The translations under genes were made by a program, and so were the position numbers. Positions 8,207 to 15,592 of a stretch of DNA of 23,331 bases are shown here, one piece after another. The stretch's first letter is position 1; the number at the start of each line of letters is the position of its first letter. Source of the DNA: JAVKSL01 sp050744225 (GTDB taxonomy: Bacteria; Actinomycetota; Acidimicrobiia; Acidimicrobiales; JAJPHD01); assembly GCA_050744225.1 (NCBI GenBank), contig JBOGGT010000091.1:1-23331 (forward strand). Reading direction: 5' to 3'. Under the pieces are notes generated by a model, which saw only the letters and a list, made by a program, of their open reading frames with translations, was not told where the DNA came from and ran no database searches.

Positions 8207-8354
8207 CGGCTCAGTTCACAGTCTCCCCCATATGTCACTCACCAGACCAAACGAGGGACAGGCGGCGAGGGAGTGGACACGGCGTGGGGTCCCCACTGGG
8301 CTCTAATTCCTAATCGGGGCAGGCGCACGGGCCACCCAACCTAGGATGGTACCC

Positions 8355-8882
8355 ATGCGCTTTACCATCAACCAGGAGATACGCGCTCCGCTTGGGGCGG
8401 TCGAGGCGGCGTTCGTGGATCCTGGCTTCTACGCGGCCCTGGGGGACATGGATGCACTGGCGCCCCCGGAGATCCTGGACCAGCGGGTGGACCCCGGCGA
8501 CCCTGAGGTGGTCCACCTCAAGATCCGTTACCGATTCGTGGGGAACCTTTCCCCGGCGGTCAAGGTCTTCCTTGACCCCTCCAAGCTGGTTTGGATCGAC
8601 CACTCGACCTTCAGGCGCGCCGCGCACATGATCGACTTCGACATGGTGGCCGAGCACTATCCGGACAGGTTGCGCTGCCAGGGGACCTACCGCTTCGTGC
8701 AGGACCCAGCGGACCCAGACCTCACCCATCAAGTGCTCGAGGGTGATGTCACCGTTGTCTGGGCGGTGGCGGCGCCCCTGGTGGAGCGGGCCATCATCTC
8801 CGGGCTCACCCAGCACCTGGTCCAAGAGGCCGCCCTGGTCGCTAGCTGGGCAGGGCGGCCGGCGAGTCCGGTGCAAGCCTGA
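8355..8882 (+). CDS. DUF2505 (SRPBCC-like) protein
   Basis: The product is 175 residues from the ATG at 8355, which has AGGA 8 nt upstream; an ATG at 8346 in the same frame would add only MVP. It opens MRFTINQEIRAPLGAVEAAFVDPGFYAALG, a START/SRPBCC-type beginning in which a helix follows the first strand, and continues through alternating strands to a long C-terminal helix (VERAIISGLTQHLVQEAALVASW). This pattern fits DUF2505, an actinobacterial family of presumed small-ligand-binding proteins without a defined role. It is a single gene, divergent from plsY and convergent with the aminotransferase, with 6 bp between the two stops. Confidence 0.8.
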   Translation: MRFTINQEIRAPLGAVEAAFVDPGFYAALGDMDALAPPEILDQRVDPGDPEVVHLKIRYRFVGNLSPAVKVFLDPSKLVWIDHSTFRRAAHMIDFDMVAEHYPDRLRCQGTYRFVQDPADPDLTHQVLEGDVTVVWAVAAPLVERAIISGLTQHLVQEAALVASWAGRPASPVQA

Positions 8883-8888
8883 GCGACC

Positions 8889-10268
8889 TCACCCGATCAG
8901 GGCCTGGCGGACCAGGGTGCGACCGAAGTCCCACATCAGCCCGGTCCCCCGGTGGGCGTCGTCCATCACCGCGGCGAAGGCATCCAGGAACCGGGCCACC
9001 TCGGCGTCGCCGATCATCAGCGGCGGAAGCAGCTTGATCACCTCCATGTGGTCCCCGGCGACCTGGGTGAGGATGTGGTGGCGGGTATAGAGGGGGACCA
9101 CCACCATCTGGGCGAACAGCCCCTTGCGGGCAGCGCTGAGCATATTCCATCCGGTGCGCAGCTTGAGCGAGCGGGGCTTGGCGAACTCCATGCCGATCAT
9201 GAGTCCCCGGCCGCGCACCTCGGAGACCAGCTCGTAGCGGTCGGACATCTCGGTGAGACCGTCCAGCAACGCCTGGCCGGTCCGGGCGGCGTTGGCGATC
9301 AGGCCCTCGTGGTCGATCACCGACAGGGTAGCCAGCCCGGCGGCCATCGCCAGGGCGTTCGCCCCGAAGGTGGAATCGTGCACCATCACCCGGTCCATGG
9401 ACGAGTACACCTTGTCGAAGATCCAACCCCTGGCCAGGGTGGCTCCGACGGGGACATAGCCCCCGGAGAGTGCCTTGGCCACGCATACGATGTCCGGGGT
9501 GACCCCCTCGTGCTCGTAGGCAAAGAACTTCCCGGTCCTGCCCACCCCGGTCTGCACCTCGTCGCAGATGAGCAAAGCACCGTGCTGGCTGAGAAGCTTG
9601 GCCGCCGAGCTCAGCCAGCCCGGCGGGGAGATGTGCACCCCCTTGCCCTGGATGGGCTCCACGCAGAGCGCGGCCACATCCCCGCGCCGAAGCTCACGTT
9701 CGAGGGCGTCCAGGTCCCCGAAACCAATCGCCGTGTCCGCAAGCAGGGGCCCGAAGCCGTGGCGGAACTCCTCTGACCCGTTCAGCGACAGCGAACCGGC
9801 CGTCAGCCCGTGGAAGGCGTGGGTGCAGTAGATCACCCGACCTCGACCGGTGGCGTAGCGGGCCATCTTGAGCGCGGCCTCGACAGCCTCGGTGCCGCTG
9901 TTGCAGAAGTACGCCCGTTCCATGCCGGGCGCCCTTGACAGCAGGGCCTCGGCGAGCAGCCCTGGCAGCAGGGCGCAGTCGAACTGCACCAGGTCGGCCA
10001 GCTCGGCGTCCAGCACATCGTGCAGCGCCCGGCGCACCACCGGATGGTCGTGGCCCACCCCGAAAACTCCGAACCCGGCCAAAAAGTCCAGGTAGCACTG
10101 ACCGTCCCCGGCGTACAGCCACGCCCCCTGTGCCCGCTCGTAGACGGTGTCGAAGCCGATGGCGTGCAGCGTGCGCGGCATCTGCGGGTTCAGGTGGCGA
10201 GAGTGGAGGGCATACCCCTCGCCTCGGCGGGTGGCCAAGAGGCCCTGTAGATCGAATCCCATCCCCAC
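8889..10268 (-). CDS. Class III pyridoxal-phosphate aminotransferase
   Basis: This 459-residue enzyme has the class III (ornithine/putrescine/acetylornithine-type) motifs. NSGTEAVEAALKMARYATGR at about 123-142 binds the cofactor phosphate, THAFHG is at 149-154, and ICDEVQTGVGRTGKFFA at 234-250 carries Asp236 that contacts the pyridine nitrogen. AKALSGGYVPVGA holds Lys265, the expected Schiff-base lysine, and VRGRGLMIGMEF is present in the C-terminal domain. It probably moves an omega-amino group from a diamine or amino acid to 2-oxoglutarate or pyruvate; the exact substrate cannot be read from these motifs. The start may be the GTG at 10268 or the ATG at 10262, and neither has a good ribosome site. 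It is divergent from the MarR regulator, which may control it. Confidence 0.88.
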   Translation of the reverse strand: MGMGFDLQGLLATRRGEGYALHSRHLNPQMPRTLHAIGFDTVYERAQGAWLYAGDGQCYLDFLAGFGVFGVGHDHPVVRRALHDVLDAELADLVQFDCALLPGLLAEALLSRAPGMERAYFCNSGTEAVEAALKMARYATGRGRVIYCTHAFHGLTAGSLSLNGSEEFRHGFGPLLADTAIGFGDLDALERELRRGDVAALCVEPIQGKGVHISPPGWLSSAAKLLSQHGALLICDEVQTGVGRTGKFFAYEHEGVTPDIVCVAKALSGGYVPVGATLARGWIFDKVYSSMDRVMVHDSTFGANALAMAAGLATLSVIDHEGLIANAARTGQALLDGLTEMSDRYELVSEVRGRGLMIGMEFAKPRSLKLRTGWNMLSAARKGLFAQMVVVPLYTRHHILTQVAGDHMEVIKLLPPLMIGDAEVARFLDAFAAVMDDAHRGTGLMWDFGRTLVRQALIG

Positions 10269-10306
10269 AGTCTGGCGCAGTTTCGGTCCTCGCGCTTCAC
10301 CTGAGC

Positions 10307-10333
10307 CAAGGAATCTTCATTCAAGGAATCTTC
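10307..10333. promoter_or_regulatory. Direct repeat in the aminotransferase/MarR divergent region
   Basis: The 12-mer caaggaatcttc occurs at 10307-10318 and again at 10322-10333, 15 bp start to start, in the space between the divergent aminotransferase and MarR genes. It is AT-richer than its surroundings. It could be an operator for the adjacent MarR protein, although MarR sites are usually inverted rather than direct repeats. Confidence 0.4.
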
Positions 10334-10448
10334 CCCAGTGCCCCGCGCCCTAGTGCCCACCCTCGCTCCGCCGTGCCCGCCCCCTCATCGCCGTGCCCGT
10401 GCGGTGCTCAGCGCCCCCGACTGGTGGCCCGCCGCTACCGTTGAGGAG

Positions 10449-11003
10449 ATGGCACCCGGCCCGCTTGCCTTCGACCCTATCGCGGAGGCTCGGCGGCAGT
10501 GGTCCTTGCGCTGGGACTGCGCGGACGCGATGGCCGCGGCCACCTCCATCATGCGGGTGCAACAGATCGTGCTCGGGGCGGTGGACAAGGTGCTGTCGGA
10601 CCTCGGGCTCACCTTTGCCCGCTACGAGGCGCTGGTGCTTTTGCACTTCAGCCGCCGCGGGTCCCTGCCGCTGGGCAAGATGGGCGAGCGTCTCCAGGTG
10701 CACCCGACCAGTGTCACCAACCTTATCGACCGCCTGGAGGACCAGGGCCTGGTCAGGCGCACTCGCCACCCCACGGACCGGCGGACCACCCTGGCCGAGA
10801 TCACCGACGCAGGGCGCTGCATGGTGGAGCAGGCCAGTGAGGCGGTGGTTTCCACCGGCTTCGCGCTGGACGGACTCACCGGGGAGGAGTTGGGGACGCT
10901 GACTGCGATCCTGCGCAAGGCCCGGTTGAACGCAGGCGACTTTCTGGGGCCGGGGCCGGGGCCGAGTGGTGCTTGGGCGCCCGATAGTAGGGCTTCCGAG
11001 TAA
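10449..11003 (+). CDS. MarR family transcriptional regulator
   Basis: The 184-residue product from the ATG at 10449 has a MarR winged-helix core: FARYEALVLLHFSRRGSLPLGKMGERLQVHPTSVTNLIDRLEDQGLVRRTRHPTDRRTTLAEIT. The recognition helix is HPTSVTNLIDRLEDQG and the wing is RHPTDRRTTLAEIT with the conserved D-x-R. Flanking helices would form the dimer. The start is uncertain: GAGGAG is directly against the ATG at 10449, and an in-frame GTG at 10338 would add 37 low-complexity residues. It lies 20 bp before the acyl-CoA mutase gene on the same strand and divergent from the aminotransferase, so it is likely to regulate one or both. The ligand is unknown; an acyl-CoA or fatty acid would suit the context but is a guess. 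Confidence 0.87.
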   Translation: MAPGPLAFDPIAEARRQWSLRWDCADAMAAATSIMRVQQIVLGAVDKVLSDLGLTFARYEALVLLHFSRRGSLPLGKMGERLQVHPTSVTNLIDRLEDQGLVRRTRHPTDRRTTLAEITDAGRCMVEQASEAVVSTGFALDGLTGEELGTLTAILRKARLNAGDFLGPGPGPSGAWAPDSRASE

Positions 11004-11023
11004 CTGTCGGCTATGCTTGGGTC

Positions 11024-12679
11024 GTGAACGCTCGTCGGCAGTGGCAGGAGGCCTACCAGCGGTCTCAGCTGCGCCCAGGGGAGTGGCAGACCATGTCCGG
11101 GGTGCCCCTGGACCCGGTGTACGGCCCTCCCGAGAACGACCCGGCCGCGGGGGCGGGGGCCGAGTACCCGGGGGTCTACCCCTACACCCGGGGGCCCTAC
11201 GCCTCGATGTACCGCTCCAAAGTCTGGACGATGCGGATGTTCGCCGGCTTCGGGACCGCCACCGAGACCAACTGGCGATTCAAGGAGCTGCTGGCTGCTG
11301 GGGCCGATGGTCTGTCAACCGCATTCGACATGCCCACCCTGCTGGGGCTGGACTCCGACGACCCCAGGGCCGAGGGCGAGGTGGGGCGCTGCGGGGTGGC
11401 GGTGGACACCCTCGCGGACGTGGAGGACCTCTACGCCGGGATCGACCTGGGCGCGGTGACGGTGTCGATGACGATCAACTCGCCCGCGGCGGTGATGCTC
11501 GCGATGTACGTGGCCGCAGCCTGCTCGACCGGGGTCGAGCGCGCTTGTCTTGGGGGGACCCTGCAAAACGACATACTCAAGGAGTACCAGGCCCAGAAGG
11601 AGTTCGTGTTCCCGCCCCGGCCCAGTATGCGCCTGGTGGCCGACACCATTGCGTGGTGCGCTGCGGAGATGCCGCGCTGGCACCCCGTGTCGATCTCTGG
11701 ATATCACATCCGCGAGGCCGGGGCCACCGCCGCCCAGGAGTTGGCTTTCACACTGGCGAACGCCTTCGCCTATGTCGAGGCCGGGCTGGCGAGGGGCCTG
11801 GAGGTGGACGAGCTGGCTCACCGGCTGTCGTTCTTTTTCAATGCCCAGATCGACTTGTTCGAGGAAGTGGCCAAATACCGGGCAGCAAGGAGGATCTGGG
11901 CACGCTGGATGCACGACCGTTACGGCGCCCGCACGGCGGCGGCGCTGGCCATGCGCTTCCACTGCCAGACCGCAGGGGCCTCGCTCACCGCCGCCCAGCC
12001 GGAGGTGAACATCGTGCGCACCGCCATCGAGGCGCTCGCTGGGGTGCTGGGCGGGGCGCAGAGCCTTCACACCAACTCGATGGACGAGGCACTGGCCCTG
12101 CCCAGCGCGCATGCAGCGCGGATCGCTCTGCGCACCCAGCAGGTCTTGGCGCACGAGACCGGGGTGGCCAGCGTTGCCGACCCCCTCGGCGGGTCCTGGC
12201 TGGTGGAGTCGCTCACCGAAGAGCTGGAGCGCCGGGCGGAGTCGGTCTTCGCCCGGCTCGATGGCCTTGGGAACGGTTCGATGCTGGAGGGGGTGCTGCG
12301 GGGGATAGAGGAAGGCTGGTTCCAGGCCGAGATTGCCGACTCCGCCTACCGGCTGGAGTCCGCGCTGGCCTCGGGGCGTCGGGTGGTGGTGGGGGTGAAC
12401 TCGTTCACCGAGGGTGACTCGGACGAGCCGTTCCCGCTGCTGGAGCTGGACTGCGCCGACGAGGCCACCCAGGTCAAGCGGCTCTCGGCGGTCCGAGCCC
12501 GGCGGGACAGCGCGGCGGTGGCCGGTGCGCTGGGGTTGGTGCGGGCGGCGGCGGGGGACCCGACGGTGAACCTGATGCCGGTCCTGCTGGACGCTGTGCG
12601 AGTCTACGCCAGCGTGGGCGAGATCATGGGCGCGCTCGCCGACGTCTTTGGACGCTACGTCGAGTCGCCGAGCATCTGA
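11024..12679 (+). CDS. icmA: Isobutyryl-CoA-mutase-like large subunit (B12-dependent)
   Basis: The 551-residue protein is the substrate-binding TIM-barrel subunit of a coenzyme-B12 acyl-CoA mutase (YPYTRGPYASMY, STAFDMPTLLGLDSDDPRAEGEVG, SISGYHIREAGATAAQE, FHCQTAGASLTA, AQSLHTNSMDEA). Two positions separate the subfamilies. Where methylmalonyl-CoA mutase has Tyr and Arg to hold the free carboxylate, this protein has Phe73 (TMRMFAGFG) and Gln191 (KEYQAQKE), as in Streptomyces IcmA. The aspartate of 2-hydroxyisobutyryl-CoA mutase is Ala100 here (STAFDMP). This supports interconversion of isobutyryl-CoA and n-butyryl-CoA, linking valine breakdown to butyrate or straight-chain fatty acids. The B12 domain is a separate protein encoded next. 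No MeaB-type G-protein chaperone is in the window. The start is GTG 11024 without a clear ribosome site. Confidence 0.9.
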   Translation: MNARRQWQEAYQRSQLRPGEWQTMSGVPLDPVYGPPENDPAAGAGAEYPGVYPYTRGPYASMYRSKVWTMRMFAGFGTATETNWRFKELLAAGADGLSTAFDMPTLLGLDSDDPRAEGEVGRCGVAVDTLADVEDLYAGIDLGAVTVSMTINSPAAVMLAMYVAAACSTGVERACLGGTLQNDILKEYQAQKEFVFPPRPSMRLVADTIAWCAAEMPRWHPVSISGYHIREAGATAAQELAFTLANAFAYVEAGLARGLEVDELAHRLSFFFNAQIDLFEEVAKYRAARRIWARWMHDRYGARTAAALAMRFHCQTAGASLTAAQPEVNIVRTAIEALAGVLGGAQSLHTNSMDEALALPSAHAARIALRTQQVLAHETGVASVADPLGGSWLVESLTEELERRAESVFARLDGLGNGSMLEGVLRGIEEGWFQAEIADSAYRLESALASGRRVVVGVNSFTEGDSDEPFPLLELDCADEATQVKRLSAVRARRDSAAVAGALGLVRAAAGDPTVNLMPVLLDAVRVYASVGEIMGALADVFGRYVESPSI

Positions 12680-13218
12680 TGAGCGAACCGTCGGTGGTCG
12701 ACCCAGGGGCCGTGGCCGCCGTGACCGCCGGGTCTTTGGGGTCCGCCGATGAGAGGGCTGCCGGGTCCGCCGAGGCCGGCGCGGCCGGCGCAGCCGGGCT
12801 GGCGACGGCGAGGGTGCTGGTCGCCAAGATCGGCCTGGACGGCCACGACCGGGGGGTGAAGGTGGTCGCCAGGATGCTGCGCGACGCGGGTTACGAGGTC
12901 ATCTACACCGGATTGTTCCAGACCCCGGCGACCACGGTGGCCGCAGCGATCCAAGAGGACGTGGACGTGATCGGCCTGTCGATGCTCTCGGGTGCGCACA
13001 TGACCATCGTGCCCAAGGTGCTGTCGGAGCTGGAGGCCGCGGGTGTGGCGATCCCGGTGGTGGTGGGCGGGATAATCCCGGTTCACGATGCGGTTGCCCT
13101 GAGGGGCCTGGGCGTGGCGGCGGTGCTGACTCCCGGGGCCTCGTCGGCCGAGGTGGTCGCCGCCGTTCAGACCGCCATTTCTGCCCTCGGCCAGCGAACT
13201 GGGGAGGAAAATATATGA
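12679..13218 (+). CDS. icmB: B12-binding small subunit of the acyl-CoA mutase
   Basis: The 179-residue protein has a cobalamin-binding Rossmann-like domain from about residue 43. The base-off motif D-x-H-x-x-G is DGHDRG at 54-59, with His56 as the lower cobalt ligand. GLSMLSGAHM and VVVGGIIP follow, as in MutB/IcmB C-terminal domains. It should pair with the large subunit encoded immediately upstream; the ATG at 12679 overlaps that stop codon by one base. The first roughly 42 residues are Ala/Gly/Ser-rich low-complexity sequence (AAGSAEAGAAGAAG), longer than needed for the domain and probably disordered. The gene's last codons run into the stem-loop at 13197-13243, so the terminator overlaps the stop codon. 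Confidence 0.93.
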   Translation: MSEPSVVDPGAVAAVTAGSLGSADERAAGSAEAGAAGAAGLATARVLVAKIGLDGHDRGVKVVARMLRDAGYEVIYTGLFQTPATTVAAAIQEDVDVIGLSMLSGAHMTIVPKVLSELEAAGVAIPVVVGGIIPVHDAVALRGLGVAAVLTPGASSAEVVAAVQTAISALGQRTGEENI

Positions 13219-13243
13219 TATTTACTGGAAATCCTCCCCAGTT
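13197..13243. terminator. Stem-loop between convergent icmB and rhodanese genes
   Basis: The arms aactggggagga (13197-13208) and tcctccccagtt (13232-13243) are perfect 12-bp complements around a 23-nt AT-rich loop that holds the icmB stop codon. It lies between convergent genes and could end transcription from both sides. A degenerate half copy (cctccccg) follows at 13252-13259. The arms resemble those of the hairpin at 79-125 (aactg, a or g, ggag). Confidence 0.6.
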
Positions 13244-13271
13244 CAGCGGGTCCTCCCCGATTACGCCTGGT

Positions 13272-13616
13272 TCAGATGACCGTGCCCGGTCCGCCGTCGG
13301 GGTCGACCACGGATAGTCCGCAGAGTTCCCAGGCCGTCATCCCGCCGGTCAGGTTTCGGGCGTCGTAGCCGACCCCGCGCAGGGCTTGGGCAATCGACGA
13401 GGAGCGCCCGCCGGACCGGCAGACGCAGACGATCGGGGTGTCGCTGGGCAGCTGAGGGTACTCGTCGCGTACCCGGCCCATCGCGATGTGTCGCGCCTGG
13501 GGGGCGTGGCCTGCCGCCCACTCGTCGTCCTCACGCACGTCCAGCAGCACTGCGCCGCGCTCAACCAACTCAAGCGCTTCGGTGGGTCCCAGCTCAAGCT
13601 GGGGGTCGTCGGTCAC
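13272..13616 (-). CDS. Rhodanese-like sulfurtransferase domain protein
   Basis: A single rhodanese domain of 114 residues if translation starts at the GTG at 13616: LGPTEALELVERGAVLLDVREDDEWAAGHAPQARHI, then VCVCRSGGRSSSIAQALRGVGYDARNLTGGMTAW. The active-site loop CRSGGRS carries the catalytic Cys66, and the LDVRE and GG-M-x-A-W motifs are typical. Such proteins carry a persulfide on the cysteine and pass sulfur to other enzymes. A longer reading from 13724 is possible but would run into the upstream Uma2 gene, so the shorter start is preferred. No sulfur-acceptor gene is adjacent, so its role is open. Confidence 0.87.
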   Translation of the reverse strand: MTDDPQLELGPTEALELVERGAVLLDVREDDEWAAGHAPQARHIAMGRVRDEYPQLPSDTPIVCVCRSGGRSSSIAQALRGVGYDARNLTGGMTAWELCGLSVVDPDGGPGTVI

Positions 13617-13662
13617 GGTTGGGATCGTAGAGGCTTGGTGCCAAAACCCTCGCATCCACCGA

Positions 13663-14313
13663 TCAGTGCCCCCCTGGGTGATCACCCCGGCACGGCCGTC
13701 GTCCATCTTGATCGGCACCGACACCCAACTCCAGTCCGCCTATCTGAAGTGGGTCCTCAGACCAGGTCTTCCGGGACAGCGACACCGGCCAGGGCCAGTC
13801 GGCCTCGAAGCACTCCCCCGCCGCGACGCTGGGGAGCTCCAGCTCCCTTCCCCGGAGGCGCCATGCTCGGAGCACCGCGTTGATCGGGTCGAACGCCCAG
13901 TAGGCGGGGACACCGACAGCCTGGTAGAGCCCGAACTTCTCCTCCAGGGCGCGAGCCCGGTTGGCAGCACCGGGAGAGAGCACCTCCACCACCAGAAAAG
14001 GCAGCTCGTCTTCGAGCACTTGTCGCTGAGCCTGCTCGGCGGTCACCACCAGTAGGTCTGGTTGAATCTCGTGGCGCTCCCCGTCGGGATCGGTGGCGAT
14101 CCAGGCAAACGGAGCCGGGAGAACTTCATATTCAGGCGGGCGTGTGAGCATGAGCCGGAGCAGGAACCTTGCGACGGAGATCTGGTGTCTGCCGCTCGGA
14201 GCCGAACTCACGTGGTGTACCCCGTACACCAGCTCGTGGCGGTAGCCGTCGTCGGGCAGCCCCAGGATGTCCTCTACTGTGGGGGCGAACCTCAGGGCCA
14301 CCCGACAGATCAT
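13663..14313 (-). CDS. Uma2 family (DUF820) putative endonuclease
   Basis: The 216-residue product from the ATG at 14313 has the Uma2 pattern of a PD-(D/E)XK-like fold. PTVEDILGLPDDGYRHELVYG is at the start, with HEIQPDLLVV (Asp86), PFLVVEVLSPGAANRA (Glu110), and EEKFGLYQAVGVPAYWAFDP with Lys126. The start has GAGGGGG about 7 nt upstream. The frame is open further upstream to 14880, but that part encodes unrelated or degraded sequence. Uma2 genes occur in many copies in some bacteria and are thought to be nucleases linked to mobile DNA; none has a settled role. Here it sits beside toxin-antitoxin genes and an SMI1-like remnant. Confidence 0.85.
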   Translation of the reverse strand: MICRVALRFAPTVEDILGLPDDGYRHELVYGVHHVSSAPSGRHQISVARFLLRLMLTRPPEYEVLPAPFAWIATDPDGERHEIQPDLLVVTAEQAQRQVLEDELPFLVVEVLSPGAANRARALEEKFGLYQAVGVPAYWAFDPINAVLRAWRLRGRELELPSVAAGECFEADWPWPVSLSRKTWSEDPLQIGGLELGVGADQDGRRPCRGDHPGGH

Positions 14314-14317
14314 ACCT

Positions 14318-14650
14318 GGCCCCCTCGAATGGCGGGAACATGCGGTGGTCAACCACCGCCGGTGCCCAGGGCATCGAGATTGCCAACGCCCTCGGCGCCC
14401 ATGGCGTATCGCCAGGCTGATCGTGCCTCCCATCGTCATGACGTTGTGGCGAGTTCGCCCCAGCTTCTCCTTCGAAGCGCCCCGCCAATCCGGAAAACCA
14501 CCTGAATTGGGAAGTCCAGCCATTAAGAACGCACGGAGATCGGGGGGGTAGTGGAAGGAAAGGGACGCTTCAATCCTTGATAGTTCTTCTTCGCACATCC
14601 CTGACTCAATGTTTACACCCTTGGCCGACAAGAGCTTGAGTGCCTGATCT
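14318..14650 (-). pseudogene. SMI1/KNR4-like immunity protein remnant
   Basis: Directly upstream of the Uma2 start and in the same frame is sequence resembling the first half of an SMI1/KNR4 domain: EEELSRIEASLSFHYPPDLRAFLMAGLPNSGGFPDWRG. After about 14470 the frame stops looking like the family. In another frame APAVVDHRMFPPFE resembles the usual later part, and the two cannot be read together. There is no ATG, GTG or TTG ahead of the domain in frame except an internal ATG near 14598. I read it as a frameshifted, decayed gene. SMI1 proteins often act as immunity proteins for contact-dependent toxins, but no partner toxin is visible. Confidence 0.45.
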
Positions 14651-14710
14651 ACGTAATCAGTGTCGCCGCCGACCCCGGTGCCCCCATCGCGGCAGCCGCA
14701 TGAGGACCGG

Positions 14711-14730
14711 CAGGTATGATTCAGGTATGA
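14711..14730 (+). promoter_or_regulatory. Likely leaderless promoter with 11-bp-phased repeat for the toxin-antitoxin pair
   Basis: TATGAT at 14715-14720 is a good -10 box and ends 6 nt before the antitoxin ATG at 14727, so transcription would start at or next to the start codon. No convincing -35 box is seen. The 9-mer caggtatga occurs at 14711-14719 and 14722-14730, spaced 11 bp, one helical turn, which would suit autoregulation by the ribbon-helix-helix antitoxin. Confidence 0.4.
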
Positions 14731-14966
14731 CCAATACAACCGGAAAGATTGCAGTATCGCTTCCGCAGAGCCAGATCGACGCTGCGCGCCAAGCCGTCGC
14801 TGAGGGCCGGGCCGCCAGCGTATCGGCCTACGTATCCGGGGCGCTGTCACGGGTCCAGCGCGACGCGTCGCTGGCCGCACTGGTCGCCGAGCTCATTGGC
14901 TCGCACGGGGCGCCCTCCAGCGCGGACTTTGCCTGGGCCGACGAGGTGCTCGGCTGCTCGCAGTGA
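14727..14966 (+). CDS. Ribbon-helix-helix antitoxin (VapB-like)
   Basis: A 79-residue protein with a ribbon-helix-helix start: KIAVSLPQSQIDAARQAVAEGRAASVSAYVSGAL, where KIAVSLP would be the DNA-contacting strand. The acidic, less ordered tail (SADFAWADEVLG) would bind and block the toxin. The reading frame overlaps the PIN toxin start by 4 bp, the usual toxin-antitoxin arrangement. It probably represses its own promoter through the repeat at 14711-14730. The family of the partner (PIN) makes VapB-type a fair name, although VapB antitoxins are diverse. Confidence 0.85.
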   Translation: MTNTTGKIAVSLPQSQIDAARQAVAEGRAASVSAYVSGALSRVQRDASLAALVAELIGSHGAPSSADFAWADEVLGCSQ

Positions 14967-15343
14967 GAGGAGCAACCCTCGACGCCGGGGCGCTGATCGC
15001 CGCAGACCGAGGCGAACCCCGGATGATCGCCCTGCTCGCCAGGCTTGCCGGGGAGCCACAGGCTCGCCTGAACGTGCCCGCAGCGGTGGTGGGTCAGGCA
15101 TGGCGAGATGGTCGCCGCCAATCCCGGCTGGCCCGTTTGTTGTCGAACCCGCAGACCAACATCGTGGTGTTGGACGGACCCACAGCCCGGGCAGTCGGCG
15201 TCCTGCTGGGTCGTTGCGGGACGAGCGACGTGGTGGATGCCAGCGTGGTAGTCTGCGCAAGCGAGCACGACCAGGCGGTGGTCACCTCCGACCCGGACGA
15301 CCTGCGCCGACTGGCTCCGGGCCTTTCCATCCGGAAGATCTGA
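14963..15343 (+). CDS. vapC: PIN-domain toxin (VapC-like ribonuclease)
   Basis: The 126-residue PIN-domain protein starts at the GTG at 14963, overlapping the antitoxin stop. The acidic residues expected for the metal site are present: Asp7 in TLDAGALIAADRG, an acidic residue in the middle helix region, Asp89/Asp92 in TSDVVDASVV, and Asp110/Asp113 in VVTSDPDDLRRL. VapC toxins are Mg-dependent RNases that cut tRNA or rRNA. Length and motifs are normal and the frame is intact, so the pair is likely functional. The gene converges with a small minus-strand reading frame ending at 15350. Confidence 0.9.
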   Translation: MRGATLDAGALIAADRGEPRMIALLARLAGEPQARLNVPAAVVGQAWRDGRRQSRLARLLSNPQTNIVVLDGPTARAVGVLLGRCGTSDVVDASVVVCASEHDQAVVTSDPDDLRRLAPGLSIRKI

Positions 15344-15349
15344 GCAACG

Positions 15350-15544
15350 CTATGCCCCCGATAGCGCCAACGAGCCGGTAGATCGCATATACATAGAACC
15401 GATCTGTCGCCATCTCAGTCGATTATTTCTGCAGCGGATTGCCCAAGAATCCCCACTCGTTTTATCATATACGCCACCGCTGTAGGTGAACACAACGTCA
15501 GGGTTCCCATCCTGCCTTGATCGCGTGCAGAGCGGCGGCGCCAT
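15350..15544 (-). CDS. Possible small protein, 64 residues
   Basis: A 64-residue reading frame with an unusually good ribosome site for this window (GGAGGAA 4 nt before the ATG at 15544). The sequence (DVVFTYSGGVYDKTSGDSWAIRC, then RLRWRQIGSMYMRSTG) has no family I recognise. It starts 48 bp after the frameshifted gene on the same strand and converges with vapC. Base composition here is AT-richer than its neighbours, suggesting foreign or decaying DNA. It may be a real small gene or a leftover. Confidence 0.35.
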   Translation of the reverse strand: MAPPLCTRSRQDGNPDVVFTYSGGVYDKTSGDSWAIRCRNNRLRWRQIGSMYMRSTGSLALSGA

Positions 15545-15592
15545 TATGTTCCTCCAGGCGAGCCTGGCTCCGGGCCTTTCCTTCCGCGATTC

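Noticed and set aside
10966..12417. 483-codon plus-strand open frame overlapping the mutase gene
   Set aside because: It is Gly/Arg-rich sequence without domains, produced by GC bias; the mutase frame over the same bases matches its family end to end.
11024..12679. Methylmalonyl-CoA mutase as the name of the large subunit
   Set aside because: The carboxylate-binding Tyr and Arg are Phe73 and Gln191, the isobutyryl-CoA mutase pattern.
13616..13724. Longer rhodanese start at 13724
   Set aside because: It would overlap the Uma2 coding end and adds 36 residues outside the domain; the GTG at 13616 gives a normal single-domain length.
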